Below are positions 25,301 to 36,037 of a DNA stretch of 64,000 nucleotides, one piece after another. The translations under genes were made by a program, and so were the position numbers. The notes beneath the pieces were generated by a model that ran no database searches, was not told where the DNA came from, and worked only from the letters and a program-made list of their open reading frames with translations. Numbering within the stretch: the stretch's first letter is position 1; every line of letters starts with the position of its first letter. Source of the stretch: Carnegiea gigantea (lineage: Eukaryota > Streptophyta > Magnoliopsida > Caryophyllales > Cactaceae); contig JAKOGI010000106.1 in NCBI GenBank assembly GCA_029747015.1, forward strand, positions 575,001 through 639,000, read 5' to 3'.

Positions 25301-26300
25301 TACAACTAAAATAGGTTTCTCCCTCTGGTAGGATCCTTGTGGATATTTTGAATTTTTATACAAAAAGTAGATTGCACCTTAGTTCATTACCTTCTATCTA
25401 TTTTTTAGCGTAGAGATTTCATCTGTTAGAATTACAATAAATTAATTGAAGTGGCCATATGATCAAAATAAAATACATTCCTTTGTTTAAGAAAAATGGT
25501 TCAAAGATCGGCGTGTAGCATGCATCGTCTACTGGAACCATTATTCGTATCATATTTGGGAATCATGGAGTACTATAATCTTTTTTGCTAATAGATCTAG
25601 AATTAATATTGTTTGATTACTAGCAAATTCAATCATTCTACATTATCCCATCATAAAGGCTTAAAAATATGGAGTGATAGCTTACTTCATGCAAATCCTT
25701 GATCTTAAGCATCCATTCTTTTTCAAAATTAACTGAATTTCAAAAGTATATTCTTAAAATAATCCATTGGATTTTCACATCCCATACCAGAGTAATGGGA
25801 TGACCTAATTTCAAAAGTCAACATATTGAGGCACATTGCCCGATGATTGAGTATGAAGTCGGAAAGGCCAAACTAGCTCATTATCTTACTCAACTAGTTG
25901 ATCTAAATGAACTTGATGATCAACGACAAGAATGACTACCACAGTAATAAGGAATAGTTAGGAATCCTATTTTAGCACGGGTCATTAGTTTTTATAACAT
26001 TTATTATCAAATGTTGGAAATGATAAAACGAGGAATGATACTGATGCATTGTCAAAAGACCTTTCATTTATCATAATGAGTACAGTGATTATATGATGGT
26101 AGAAAGACCTATCTCATAAGACGTTTTTTATTATCTCCTTGATGTTGGGTCTTCAAAATTCTTATTAGGAAAATAAAAAAAGATATCCACATGGTCTATG
26201 TAAAAATAGAATCCAAAGCATCTTCAACGTGATGAAAATTTTAATGGCTATAAAGATAATGAACAACTGAAATGCATAATTGAAGATGAATGAATACAGA

Positions 26301-26940
26301 AACTTACCATGGATCACTCATCTTGTCAACATTGAGTGCTCTAAAAAAGTAGTTGTATTATTATCCTGATGATCTTGTCAGTGCATCAACTGAGTGTAAT
26401 GATATACTCTACTACAGCTATGTGAGGTACCATGTAATAGTGTGTTTAGTGTATCCATTAGGTTACCCTATGTACTATACCTCCTCTATAAAGAAGAAGT
26501 TGAGTGTCACGAATGCACATTGGCATTTGAGCATATTTGAGCTAAAAAAAGAAAGAAATCAAGTTTCTCCATTTTTCTAAGATCAAGCATCTCTGATGAT
26601 CTTAGTAGATTAAGTCCCTTTATGTCTTAAGTATTATATTTCTTACATAAGGTTCCACTATCCTTTAAAAATGGAAAAAATTAATTAGCAACTACAGTCC
26701 AAATTCAGAAACAAAATGGATATATTATGTGGCTGATCTAAGGAAGGTTTGGTTGAAATTAACAATTTTTATAAACTGGAAGTTAGAGGAATACTGGAAA
26801 GCACTAATTAAGTTTACTTAATGATTAAAACTCTCTAATTAAATTTTATTATTTTGCTACACATGGACCTATAATCATAGAAAATATAATATTTATGACA
26901 TAAGTAGCAGATTGTGATAACTAGTATCATCAAAGTCATT
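26301..26940. other. AT-rich stretch, no gene seen
   Basis: This follows the pararetrovirus relic. A 75-codon open frame at 26353-26580 (+) has no recognisable product. I see no promoter, repeat or RNA gene. Confidence 0.4.
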
Positions 26941-26993
26941 AAGAAATGTTCAAAACATCTAAAATCAAGTGTTTCTTAAGCAATCCCATAATA

Positions 26994-27034
26994 TGTATGT
27001 GTGTGTGTGTGTGTGTGTGTATACACATATACAT

Positions 27035-27091
<57 letters not shown>

Positions 27092-27165
27092 ATGTGTGTG
27101 TGTGTGTGCGTGTGTAAATACACACATATACATACAGACATACACACACATAAACATATATGCAT
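26994..27165. repeat. Compound (TG)n / (TA)n / (CA)n microsatellite
   Basis: A run of TG dinucleotides is followed by about 38 bases of alternating TA near 27043-27080, then CA, TG and CA/TA tracts. The arrangement is nearly self-complementary and could extrude a cruciform. Open frames across it are low-complexity artefacts. Confidence 0.9.
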
Positions 27166-27404
27166 ATATTAAAACAAGACCTTCAAAAACTAGCATATGC
27201 CATGTGTCAAATTTTTAGAGGTTTTCAAACCTAATTTCAAATCTAAGTCACATAAATTATTATTTTTAATTAAAGTAAAAAATAATAAAAGATTCTTACT
27301 ACTATAACCATGGAATATTAGAGATATTAGCTACAATATGTTGATAGTTACAAATCTTATTTACTATAGATACACAACTATTAAGAAATAATAAAAGACT
27401 TCTG

Positions 27405-27419
27405 ATCTATTATTATTAT

Positions 27420-27451
<32 letters not shown>

Positions 27452-27510
27452 CTGTTGTTGTTGCTATTATTACTATTACTACTACTACTACTACTATTAC
27501 TACTACACTC
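27405..27510. repeat. (ATT)n-(GTT)n-(ACT)n trinucleotide microsatellite
   Basis: The region reads ATT repeats, then imperfect GTT repeats interrupted by GTC and GCT, then ACT repeats. It is a compound trinucleotide tract with no coding context. Confidence 0.9.
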
Positions 27511-29600
27511 ATGTGATCTTACCACAAATAATTTATTACATGAATTATAAATAATTCATGAATTATATAAAGCTATTGTACTTAGTTAACTTTAAAAAAA
27601 AAGTAATGGAAAATCCACAATTACTTTAAGATATAAAAAGTTATTTTTCCTTTATTTTTCCATTCACAAATAATTCTTTTTAAAAATCAAAATTCATTGA
27701 GTATACAATTAGTTTAAGACATAACAAATAAACTATCTCAAAGCCATCGTAGTTTTTTTTTTTTTTTTTTAAAGAGAAGCTCAAATAATTTTTCCACAAA
27801 TTACATGAATTATGGATATACTTTACTATAGTTTCTATGTATACTTTTTACAATTTGAAAAACTCAAAGTTTTCCATGCAATGCGTGGATGTATGAAAAC
27901 AAAACAAAATGTCCTTATCATTTGACACATGCCACTAAAGAAATTACCTTTTTTTAAAAATTTATCCTTATTATTAGAAGATATTAGAAGATAATTAGTT
28001 ATATTTTAACAATGCATTATGCTAGAAACCATCCACTAGAGTTTTCATCCCCAAAAAAAAAAAATTATGCATTATACTAGAAAGATTCTAGCATTGTATT
28101 ATCCAATTAAATCAATCATATAAACAATTGATTTTGATTTTAAAAAGAATCAAAATTAACTTAAAAAACTAGTACTTTAAGTTTCGAAAACTATTAATTT
28201 AAAACAATTAAAACTTTTCCATGCATCACATGAAATATTTGATCATTGACTATTTTGTATATATGTTTACTGCAGACAAAAACTCAAAACTTATCCCGTC
28301 CATTGCATGTGGGAAGGAATACTAGTTATATATTATATCTCGTCTTATGATCATTAATTATAGAAAGTTCTACACCATAAAAGTAAGAAAAAGAACCAGC
28401 ATTTATCTTTGAGATAGTTTAAGGAACAGTTTGTTCGCTTTCTACATTTTTGGACCTAAGTGCTATTTAGCCAAAGTTTGAGTACCTACAAGTAAATTAT
28501 TCCCTAAAAGATGTAATATTTGGTAACTAATTCAGTTCTTGCCTATTGTAAATATTTAGTTTTTTCCTTTCTCTTATCCAGCATTGTAATTGACATGATA
28601 ATTTTCTATTTGCAATATTGTACTTAATATAAAGCATGTTCATTTCTTTTAGTGTAACTATTTTATTTTTCGATTTGATTAGTAGAAACTATCAATAATG
28701 ACGGGCTTCAACACCATCCTGATGTCCAATCTTTGCCCCTAAATATTTATCTTTTAGTTCAAACCAATGGAATCAAATGGTCTCTATATCATAGATTATT
28801 TGGGGACCTTTTGAAAACCTTTTTCTAATCAAGCCCACTTCCCTACAACTATCCCTTTGATTTAATGCCTGGTTAAGAACGTGGTATTTTTATAAAATTT
28901 ACAATAGGTTTTTGTTCATTTTTCTAATAAAACTCACTGGTGAATATAATTTCTTTAACAATTTAAATAGAGAAAACCTTAGCAAGCACACCTAGTAGCA
29001 AGCCTAGCCATTCGTAGGGGACTATGTGTTATGTACAAGCTGTGATCCTCACAGCGGTGATGCTAGTGGAAAAATTTATCAGGGCGAGATTTGAAATTGA
29101 AATCGTGAAATTGATTTTTTGCACTTGAAGTAGGCATCCTGCATTATAGGTACTGCCATATAGGGACTAACAGTGCCGTCCCATGAGGATTAATTAGGCT
29201 CAATCCTAATTTTACTGTCTCGAGAAAACATTAGTCATTCGATGGGTCTGCTCGACTTGCAACTGAGTAAGTAGCTATTGTTCCCACTCATAACACACTT
29301 TCCTTAATCCACATGATATGTAGGAAACCAATCAAACATTATAGTCTTTCATGCAATTTACAAAGTAAGGATTGATAACGGTTTATCTAACAAATGTAAT
29401 AAGCAAATCAAGTGGAAAACATAATGGTTAAATTATAATTTGTTGATTTTTTGAACATAGTTAAAGTTTCACATGCAAGGGAGAAAAGCCTTATAAATAG
29501 TGGGTCTTCATTCAGAATGTCATACTGTTCACCATTATTAATCCTAATGAAGTACTTTGAATGTAGGGTGTAAGATGTCTCAAACTATATAAGATTACTT
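27511..29600. other. AT-rich intergenic DNA
   Basis: No gene is supported here. It contains poly-A/T runs (27753-27772, 28052-28064), repeated TTTCCATGCA-like motifs near 27868 and 28210, and a possible Helitron end at 28296-28325. A TATAAATA box occurs near 29493, 110 bp before an unrecognised ORF. Confidence 0.5.
28296..28325 (+). mobile_element. Possible Helitron 3' terminus
   Basis: CCCGTCCATTGCATGTGGG can pair imperfectly as a short hairpin. It is followed after ten bases by CTAG and a T. Plant Helitrons end with a hairpin about ten bases before CTRR and insert between A and T. No matching 5' TC end was found, so this is tentative. Confidence 0.3.
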
Positions 29601-29604
29601 ATGA

Positions 29605-30090
29605 ATGCACCATTGTAAGAAACAATCTCAAATATTTTCACTTTCAATTTGTATGTGCAAACGGAAGCCGACTAAAGGTAGAACCTTTTTTGTATGCGGT
29701 CCATCTTCTAACTCTACGATTCTATTCCTAGTCCATGAGAAACCCCTTCTTGCTTCTGAACTACAACTTGTTATAGAGAAGCTGAAGGATACGCCTTATG
29801 CTCCTCTTTCTGAGTTGGAGTCCTTCAAGGATGCAAATCCCTTCTTCAGGAATTTCAGGAGGCTTTGAAAAAGACACAGTATGAGAGTGAGGATTTAATG
29901 TAGGAGGTGGAGGAGCAAGAGATCACTTAACTCTTCAAGGAGGTTGTGACTAAAATCCCGGCCAACTGGTTTCGTAACTTTCTGAAGTAGGGAAAAGTTG
30001 AAGTTAGTGCCAAAAAATCCAAGAGAAGGAGGACTAGGTGGTCAATCTTTTATAACTCAAACTTGTAATTTGGATGTGTATTCATTTTAT
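29605..30090 (+). pseudogene. Unrecognised broken ORF
   Basis: An 87-codon frame at 29605-29868 is followed in other frames by similar acidic and charged sequence to about 30090. The legible parts include LQLVIEKLKDTPYAPLSELE, SFKDANPFFRNF and VVTKIPANWFRNF. The composition looks like real, now broken, coding sequence. It precedes a Tat-type gag relic on the other strand, so a retroelement origin is possible. I do not recognise the family. Confidence 0.35.
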
Positions 30091-30099
30091 AAAGTTTCT

Positions 30100-30599
30100 G
30101 AATTTGAGTATTATGTGCTTTATTTAGCAGTAATTTTTTTTATTTCTCTCAAATTCTATTCCACCCCTATTTTTTTGTATTAATTTACTTGGTGAATCTT
30201 TTATCCTGATCTTAGAAATCTTACTGCTGATAAGGCTTGATTCAACTTAAACCAAACTTATTGGCTTATCTTAGGATGTACTTTGTTTTTTTATGCATTT
30301 ACCTTATTCACGCTTACAAGATCAAAGACTATAAACATTATTTAATTAATTCTTCTATGACTAAAAGAAGTAATCCTAACGAGAAAAAAAATTCTCAGCC
30401 TAGTTAGGGAATAAAAACATCTTGTACTACATAATAGCCCTTGAGGTTTTCCATATTACTCTCTTATAGCCTTGAGGATGAGAAGTGTGTTGATATTTGG
30501 GAAGGTATTCTCCATCTCGTATTCCTATGCCCTCATACTTATTATTCTAACTTCTACATGTATTAGATTTCTTATCAAATCTCATAATTGCTTCTGGGC
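30100..30599. other. Intergenic stretch, nothing recognised
   Basis: AT-rich sequence between the unrecognised ORF and the Tat-type protease relic. No feature is supported. Confidence 0.4.
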
Positions 30600-32230
30600 T
30601 AGGGCTAGATATCTAACTCTTCTAAAGTATTTTGTCCTTTGATTGCTTCTTCTATTGTCCCTTGTGAGAATAAAGATGTGGATTTGTGATATTTTTCACA
30701 CTTCTCTATACTCTTTTGATCTCTCACTATCTTTCCAACTGAACCATCATCTACAATGTAGCGCATCCCTAGTTTATGGGTGGAAAGTGTTGCTATCAAA
30801 GCATTCAGAAGTAGTCTTCCTATAATAATATTTTAGTTAGAAGGCATGATTATGTAGCTTACCAAGGTTTGGTGGGTCTTCCTTTTTTGGGTTCCTACCC
30901 TGGGATGTAACTTTATCATTCTCTTAGGATGTATAACATGTTCTGCAAGACCCACAGTTGGTATAGTATTGGGATCATGTCCTCAGCCTTTACACAAAGC
31001 TTGAGAAAACACTCATATGACATGACATCTCTAGAACTTTCACTATGTGTCGGTGCCTTACCAAATTTGTGGTTGGTTAGTATTAACTTGATTACCATAA
31101 GATTAACAAATGGCCTTGACATATCGGAGTCTCCACAACTGTTTGCTTTACCCTGAATTCACTTGATCACGAGTTTTCAGGTGACCCTTTTGAGCCCCTT
31201 TTGGCATTCTTGCCAAGGGTGTCCCTACTTAAATCAGTTGTATGGTTCGTTTGAGGGGTGTGTCTGGAGAGTCACTTTGTTCTGAACTTCTTTCATCAAG
31301 GTCTTTCTTCTTTTTTTGAGGCCTAGCCTTGATATACCTGTTCAATTTTCCTTGGCTGGCCAGATCATGGAGCACCGTATTTAGGTCCTAATAGTATTCC
31401 ATGTTATCTTCATAGTTCTTATGGAAGGCACACCACTTGTCCTTATTTTTGTTCTTGGGCCTTGGTTTAAGCGGCCTAAGGGCTTTCACGTGCATACACT
31501 CTCTGGTTTAGAGTAAGATTTCACTCCTTAAGGTGTTTAAGAGAGATTCTCTCTTAAAGACCTTTTCTTTCTCTTCTTTATGATTTTCAATAAGCCTTTT
31601 CTCTCCTATATACCTCCGTATGAGTTCTAGGTCTTCTCATGATAGCTTCTAATTATGTGTACCTTTGTGTCATCTTTAATGCCTCCTCCAGGGTGGCTGG
31701 TTGTTCGATGATGAACTTCTCACTAAGGCCTTTGTGCCTAACCCTGTTAGTGAAGGAAGTTAAAGCCATAACTAGCTTAAAGTATTTTACAAAGAGCCTT
31801 TCATGGTTGAATCTTTCCACATACTTAGCCAGAGACTTTTGTCTCTTTGGGCCATTAGTTTTGCAGCTAATTTTGGGGTTCTCCCGCTTCTAATGAAGTG
31901 GCTTTTTTACAGTTGGTGCCTTTAATTTGATGGATCTTAGGGAAAATTGTTTAAATCGGGCTTGTATTACTCCTATCAGGGGTAGCAGGGAAGTACCTTG
32001 CACATCATTGCCTCTTAAGGAGATGGATGAGAATATATTTAGGTTAGGTATGCATCAATGTGCTCCTATAGGTCACTAGTCCCATCAAACCTTCTAATCT
32101 TTGACACTTAGATCTTTTGTTGGAGTTCAGCCTCCCAAATCTCTGTGTCAAAAGGTGTCTTGATTTGTTGGTGACTTGTTAATGGCATGTCCTAATTTGA
32201 GGTTTTCTTTGTGCTTTCACTTGGACGTTG
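30600..32230 (-). pseudogene. Tat-lineage Ty3/gypsy gag-protease relic
   Basis: On the minus strand, traces of gag appear from about 32030. A zinc-knuckle-like segment near 31470-31380 reads KDKWCAFHKNYEDNMEYY and is followed by a DLASQGKLNRYIK-like motif. A protease-side segment (31122-30916, 68 codons) begins MSRPFVNLMVIKLILTNH. The start of the reverse-transcriptase linker (30799-30605) contains LGMRYIVDDGSVGKIVRDQK. These are the usual landmarks of large Ty3/gypsy elements of the Tat group. Stops occur throughout. No LTR is securely placed, though direct repeats lie just upstream (minus sense). Confidence 0.6.
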
Positions 32231-32325
32231 TCAGGACGGTAAAACTTCGATGGAGCTTGGTCTTTGTTGTTGTGAACTTTCTTCATAGTCTTCTTTTAGG
32301 CGAGAGCTATTAAACCATGAAATAA

Positions 32326-32759
32326 AAACCTTGGCCAAATAAAGGCAATAATCTTGATGAAGATATACCAGTGAATGTTGAAGGTCAAACTTCCACAAGA
32401 AAAACCAAGAGGGAGATGAAACCCATAATTCTACCTCTTGATTTGATTCAAACTTGCACAATGATAAAACCAAATAAAATCAAATGGGATATATCTAGGA
32501 TAAAGGCAAAGCCACCATCTAGATTAATCAATCTGCCTTTTAACTTTCTAAAGCCAAAGCACCAAAGGTTGAATTAAAAGGAAGACTCAATTTCACCCCT
32601 ATACTAGAGAGATTTAAAAAAAATTGAGATTTTTAAGGAGATACTAAGTATCAAGCTTTTATTTCATTCATCCAAGCCTGAAAATATTACAAAGAATCAA
32701 GTTAATAAATAGTAGAGTACCCCCTTCCCCAAGCCATACACTAACCAATAGAATTACAA
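32326..32759. repeat. Direct repeat, copy 1 (about 430 bp)
   Basis: It begins CCTTGGCCAAATAAAGGCAA and ends near CTAACCAATAGAATTACA. It aligns with 33458-33889 with scattered substitutions and small indels; both copies share GGCAATAATCTTGATGAA and TTCCCCAAGCCAT. The position is upstream (minus sense) of the Tat-type gag, so these could be leader or LTR pieces. Confidence 0.8.
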
Positions 32760-33457
32760 GAAAATTAACCAATGAAATCCTAACTAGTGGTATAATTAGA
32801 AGGGGACCGCAAGAATATAAGCTGAGTTAGAATTGGTTGCAAATGTACTAGATTGGTGGCATCATCCACCATCGTAAATGGATGAGCTTAGGGGAAATTT
32901 TTCTAGGAGAGGCTTCTACAAGAGTCCACCAGCTTCCCAAGAAATCTTAGCCTTTAAATCATCTAGTTGCTAACCCAATTAATTTTCTAATTACAACTGT
33001 GCAATTCCAAACCTTCATTGACCCTTACTAGGTTTAAGGCCCATATCTTCATCGATGCTTGGCATATAAGATGTTCTATAACTTGATGGAAAATAGACAT
33101 CGACGGCTATTTGTACATAGGTAGTTTACTAAAGTTAGAGCGTGTTTTCCCATTAAAAACTAAGCTAGAAATTAGGGAAGATATTCTACACAGATAATGA
33201 AAATAAACTAAAGAAGTGATTATGGAGAATAGAGTAGCTAAACTCCTTATTTAAGACTACTAATTGCCTAACCACCTTTCCTAGGCTTAATTAGGCTCCT
33301 TCAAGGGTCCTAAGTCAACATTAACCTTGGAGGACCAAGTGCTTGACTCCGACTTCCAAGAGTCAACATTGTTCCCACTTGATTCGTATCCCTTGCTTGG
33401 AGAAGTAAATTAATCCTTGTGGTTTGCTCCGTATCAACTGAACCATGTGAGAAAATC

Positions 33458-33889
33458 CTTGGCCAAATTATGGCAATAATCTTGATGAAAAGTTCCAAGT
33501 GAATGTTAAAGACCAAACTTTAACAAGAAAAACCAAGAGAGAGAAGAAAACCCACAATTCTACCTTTTAATTTGATTCAAACTTGATAATGATAAAGCCA
33601 AATAAAATCAAAGGGGGTATAGCTAGGATAAAGGCTAAGCCACTACCTAGATTAATCAACCCATCCTTCAACCTTCTAAAACCAAGGCACCAAATGTTAA
33701 ATCAAAGAAAAGACTCAATTTCACTACTCTACTAAAGAGATAAAGAAATATGAGATTTTTGAGGAGATATTAAGCATCAACCTTTTATTTCATTTATCCA
33801 AGTACGAAAATATTACAAAGGATTAAGCTAATAAATAGAAGAGTGCCTCCTTCCCCAAGCCATGTACTAACCAATAGGATTATATATAG
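33458..33889. repeat. Direct repeat, copy 2 (about 430 bp)
   Basis: It begins CCTTGGCCAAATTATGGCAA and ends near CTAACCAATAGGATTATA, in the same orientation as copy 1. About 0.7 kb of unrelated sequence separates the two. Confidence 0.8.
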
Positions 33890-35747
33890 GATTTTAGGAT
33901 GACTCTCTTAGAGGAATTATATTAGGATTATACATCTTTTTAAATGTAGACTATTCACAGTTTTATTAGACTAGAAGATCTTTACTATTCCCTTGTAGAT
34001 TAAGAATATCTTGACTAATTCTCTCATTCACTATCAAGCCATGTGCATGAGATTACTTTCAAGGCTTTGGTAGACTAAGGTTTTGGAGAGCTTGTGCATA
34101 GGCCCAAATTACTTAATCCTGGTGGCTTAACCCGGTCAATATTCTCTCCTGGGTTTTTACAGGCTACGGATCAATGCCTCTTTAGAGCTAATTTCTACCC
34201 AAATCAGATCTTAATTCTTAAACCACACATTGTTTAATCGCTATACTGCTAGGTCGACCCCCAAATTGTTGCTCTCTAGATTCTAGAGTACCTATTTTTT
34301 TTTTTTTTTTTTAACTTCACACCATCCAACCATAAACTAAAAGATGAAATTGCCCTTAAACATGTAGTTACTGAAAGCAAGATTACTATACATGGTGATT
34401 TACCAAAATGTGGATTTTCGGAGAGCTCCTTGAGTAATAAAGTTAAGAAAATGCTCTATCTTGTTCTTCACTTGGAGAGTATCTTTTTTTTTTTTTTAAA
34501 GCAAAAGTCTTTTGTATCTTTAAATAGCTGTAATACCTTTAAAATTACAAAAATAACATAAATAATAATTTACAATATTCTCTTTTGCGTGACAATATCA
34601 ATTTTTTTGTAACTACTAAGATAAGATTTGATCTGTATTGCTGATAGACGGATGTGCCAAATTTTATTTGACCATCCAGTGTAATCAAACCTAAGTTCTA
34701 AACCTAACCATTTAACTATTTGAAGTTTAAACCAAGTACCCGGTTCCAAGCCTAGATACAGTTTGGGTTTGGCAGGTACAGACTCAGACTCGGTTAGATA
34801 GGTTCCGGGATCCGTTCCAAAACTTAGGACCTGGTCATAAGTCATAACCGGGTCTGGTATCGGGTCCCGAAATTTTGGACTCGGACCCAGACCCAGTACC
34901 TGATTAAGATTTAAAGAGTTTTGATTAAAATATAAAAAGTAAACCATTCTTTTTCAAGTGATATATCTTTTGTACTGAGTCCCAACTCTCAACTATTTCA
35001 ATTTAACCCTTTATCTTTTTTACTTTTAATTTATCTATGACTTACTTTTTATATATCTTGACCGTCTTGGATTTTTTCCTTTAACCTTTGGTTCTTCTCC
35101 TCATGAGCTATGTTACTACGTATTTGTTTTTATATTATTTTGATAGTTTTCCTATCTTTCTCTCTATTCAAGTGAATTAAAATAATTTTTAGGTTTATCA
35201 TTCGTTTTATAATCTCTTTTTGTGGGTTTCTAGTTAATATTGTTTCCAATTCTCTGAGTTTATTTTAAAGTATGTGAATCATTTTTATCGAGTATTTCAC
35301 ATTTGATTTAGCCTTATAATTTAGTTTATAGGAATTTAACTTCGAATATGAGTTCTCAACTTTCTTCAATTTATCTCTATCCCTATTCTTAAAGAGAAAT
35401 GAGAAAAAAAATAAGAAATATTACTTAAAAACCGAATATTCGAAATTGAACCTGATTGAAATCCAAATTCTAACAACCGGTTTTCATTGAATTCGAGACC
35501 AGTTCTAAATTTTGAGACTGGGTCCCACTGAATTTAATTCCAATTCATGAAAATTCAAGCGATACTCGTTCTGCTCATCCCTGAGTTTAACTTGGCACCC
35601 AAAAATGGGGAAAAAAATCACGTTCGGAAAACAATGGAAATTTTTGTGGACGAGGGTGCTGTATTAAAGCGGTCACCCGGGAACTGAATCTGGATTCCGA
35701 AACATCAGGGGTTCAACCCCAAATTCCGCAGTGCAAGCTAGGTAGTA
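33890..35747. other. Upstream region of the CBBY-like gene
   Basis: No gene is supported. Two stretches rich in (A)CCCGGTTC / GGGTCCCGA-type motifs (about 34690-34900 and 35420-35580) may be the ends of an old hAT-like element. The second ends GCTCATCCCTGA. Poly-T tracts occur at 34294-34313 and 34484-34497. The promoter of the downstream gene should lie in the last few hundred bases, but I cannot point to a clear TATA box. Confidence 0.4.
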
Positions 35748-36037
35748 ATGGATGCCATTGCAACTGCAACTGCAACTGCAACGTCTGCTGTGTGTCCCCC
35801 TTTCTTCATTCACTGCCCCATCAATGGCGGCCTCTCTCCCCGAACTCTCAGAGCCCGCTATATCTGGCTCTCAACTTCTCCATGTTTTCCTATTTATCTC
35901 TCCTCCTTTACCCTTCGAAGGTCGAATTCCTATCCCAGAGATCGATTCTTCAATGGGTTTGACTCTCGGTGTAACCTTCCCAATTCTCCTGAACCCAGTA
36001 CCTCTGATCAAGTTGCTGTTTTTCTTGAAGTTGATGG
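35748..36037 (+). CDS. CBBY-like gene, exon 1
   Basis: Start ATG at 35748, the first in frame, opens the transit-peptide-like region with ATATATAT. The exon ends within codon 97 (Gly of VDGV) at a GTAATC donor, phase 2. It contains HAD motif I up to Gly97. Confidence 0.9.

Larger units (their letters stand above)
20990..26300 (+). pseudogene. Endogenous pararetrovirus relic (Caulimoviridae-like)
   Basis: This is a degraded plus-strand copy of a plant pararetrovirus polyprotein region, carrying many stops and frameshifts. Recognisable parts in order are a protease-like segment (23292-23615), reverse transcriptase (24228-24512) and RNase H (24831-25300). A further decayed stretch follows to about 26300. 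The RNase H next to a Caulimoviridae-style reverse transcriptase, with no LTR and no integrase seen, argues for an endogenous pararetrovirus rather than a Ty3 element. It may belong to the florendovirus/petuvirus side of the family, but that is uncertain. The 5' part (20990-23290) has weak coding traces only and is interrupted by a tandem duplication and a MITE. It cannot be expressed as a functional virus. Confidence 0.65.

Noticed and set aside
26939..27218. Four overlapping open frames on both strands
   Set aside because: They are translations of the TG/TA/CA microsatellite.
34640..35585. Possible hAT element upstream of the CBBY-like gene
   Set aside because: The right end TGCTCATCCCTGA looks hAT-like, but the best left match (near 34648) is poor and no 8-bp duplication is present.
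35695..35735. Possible tRNA T-arm (GGGGTTCAACCCC)
   Set aside because: The loop is too short for a T-arm and no acceptor, D or anticodon arms can be folded around it.
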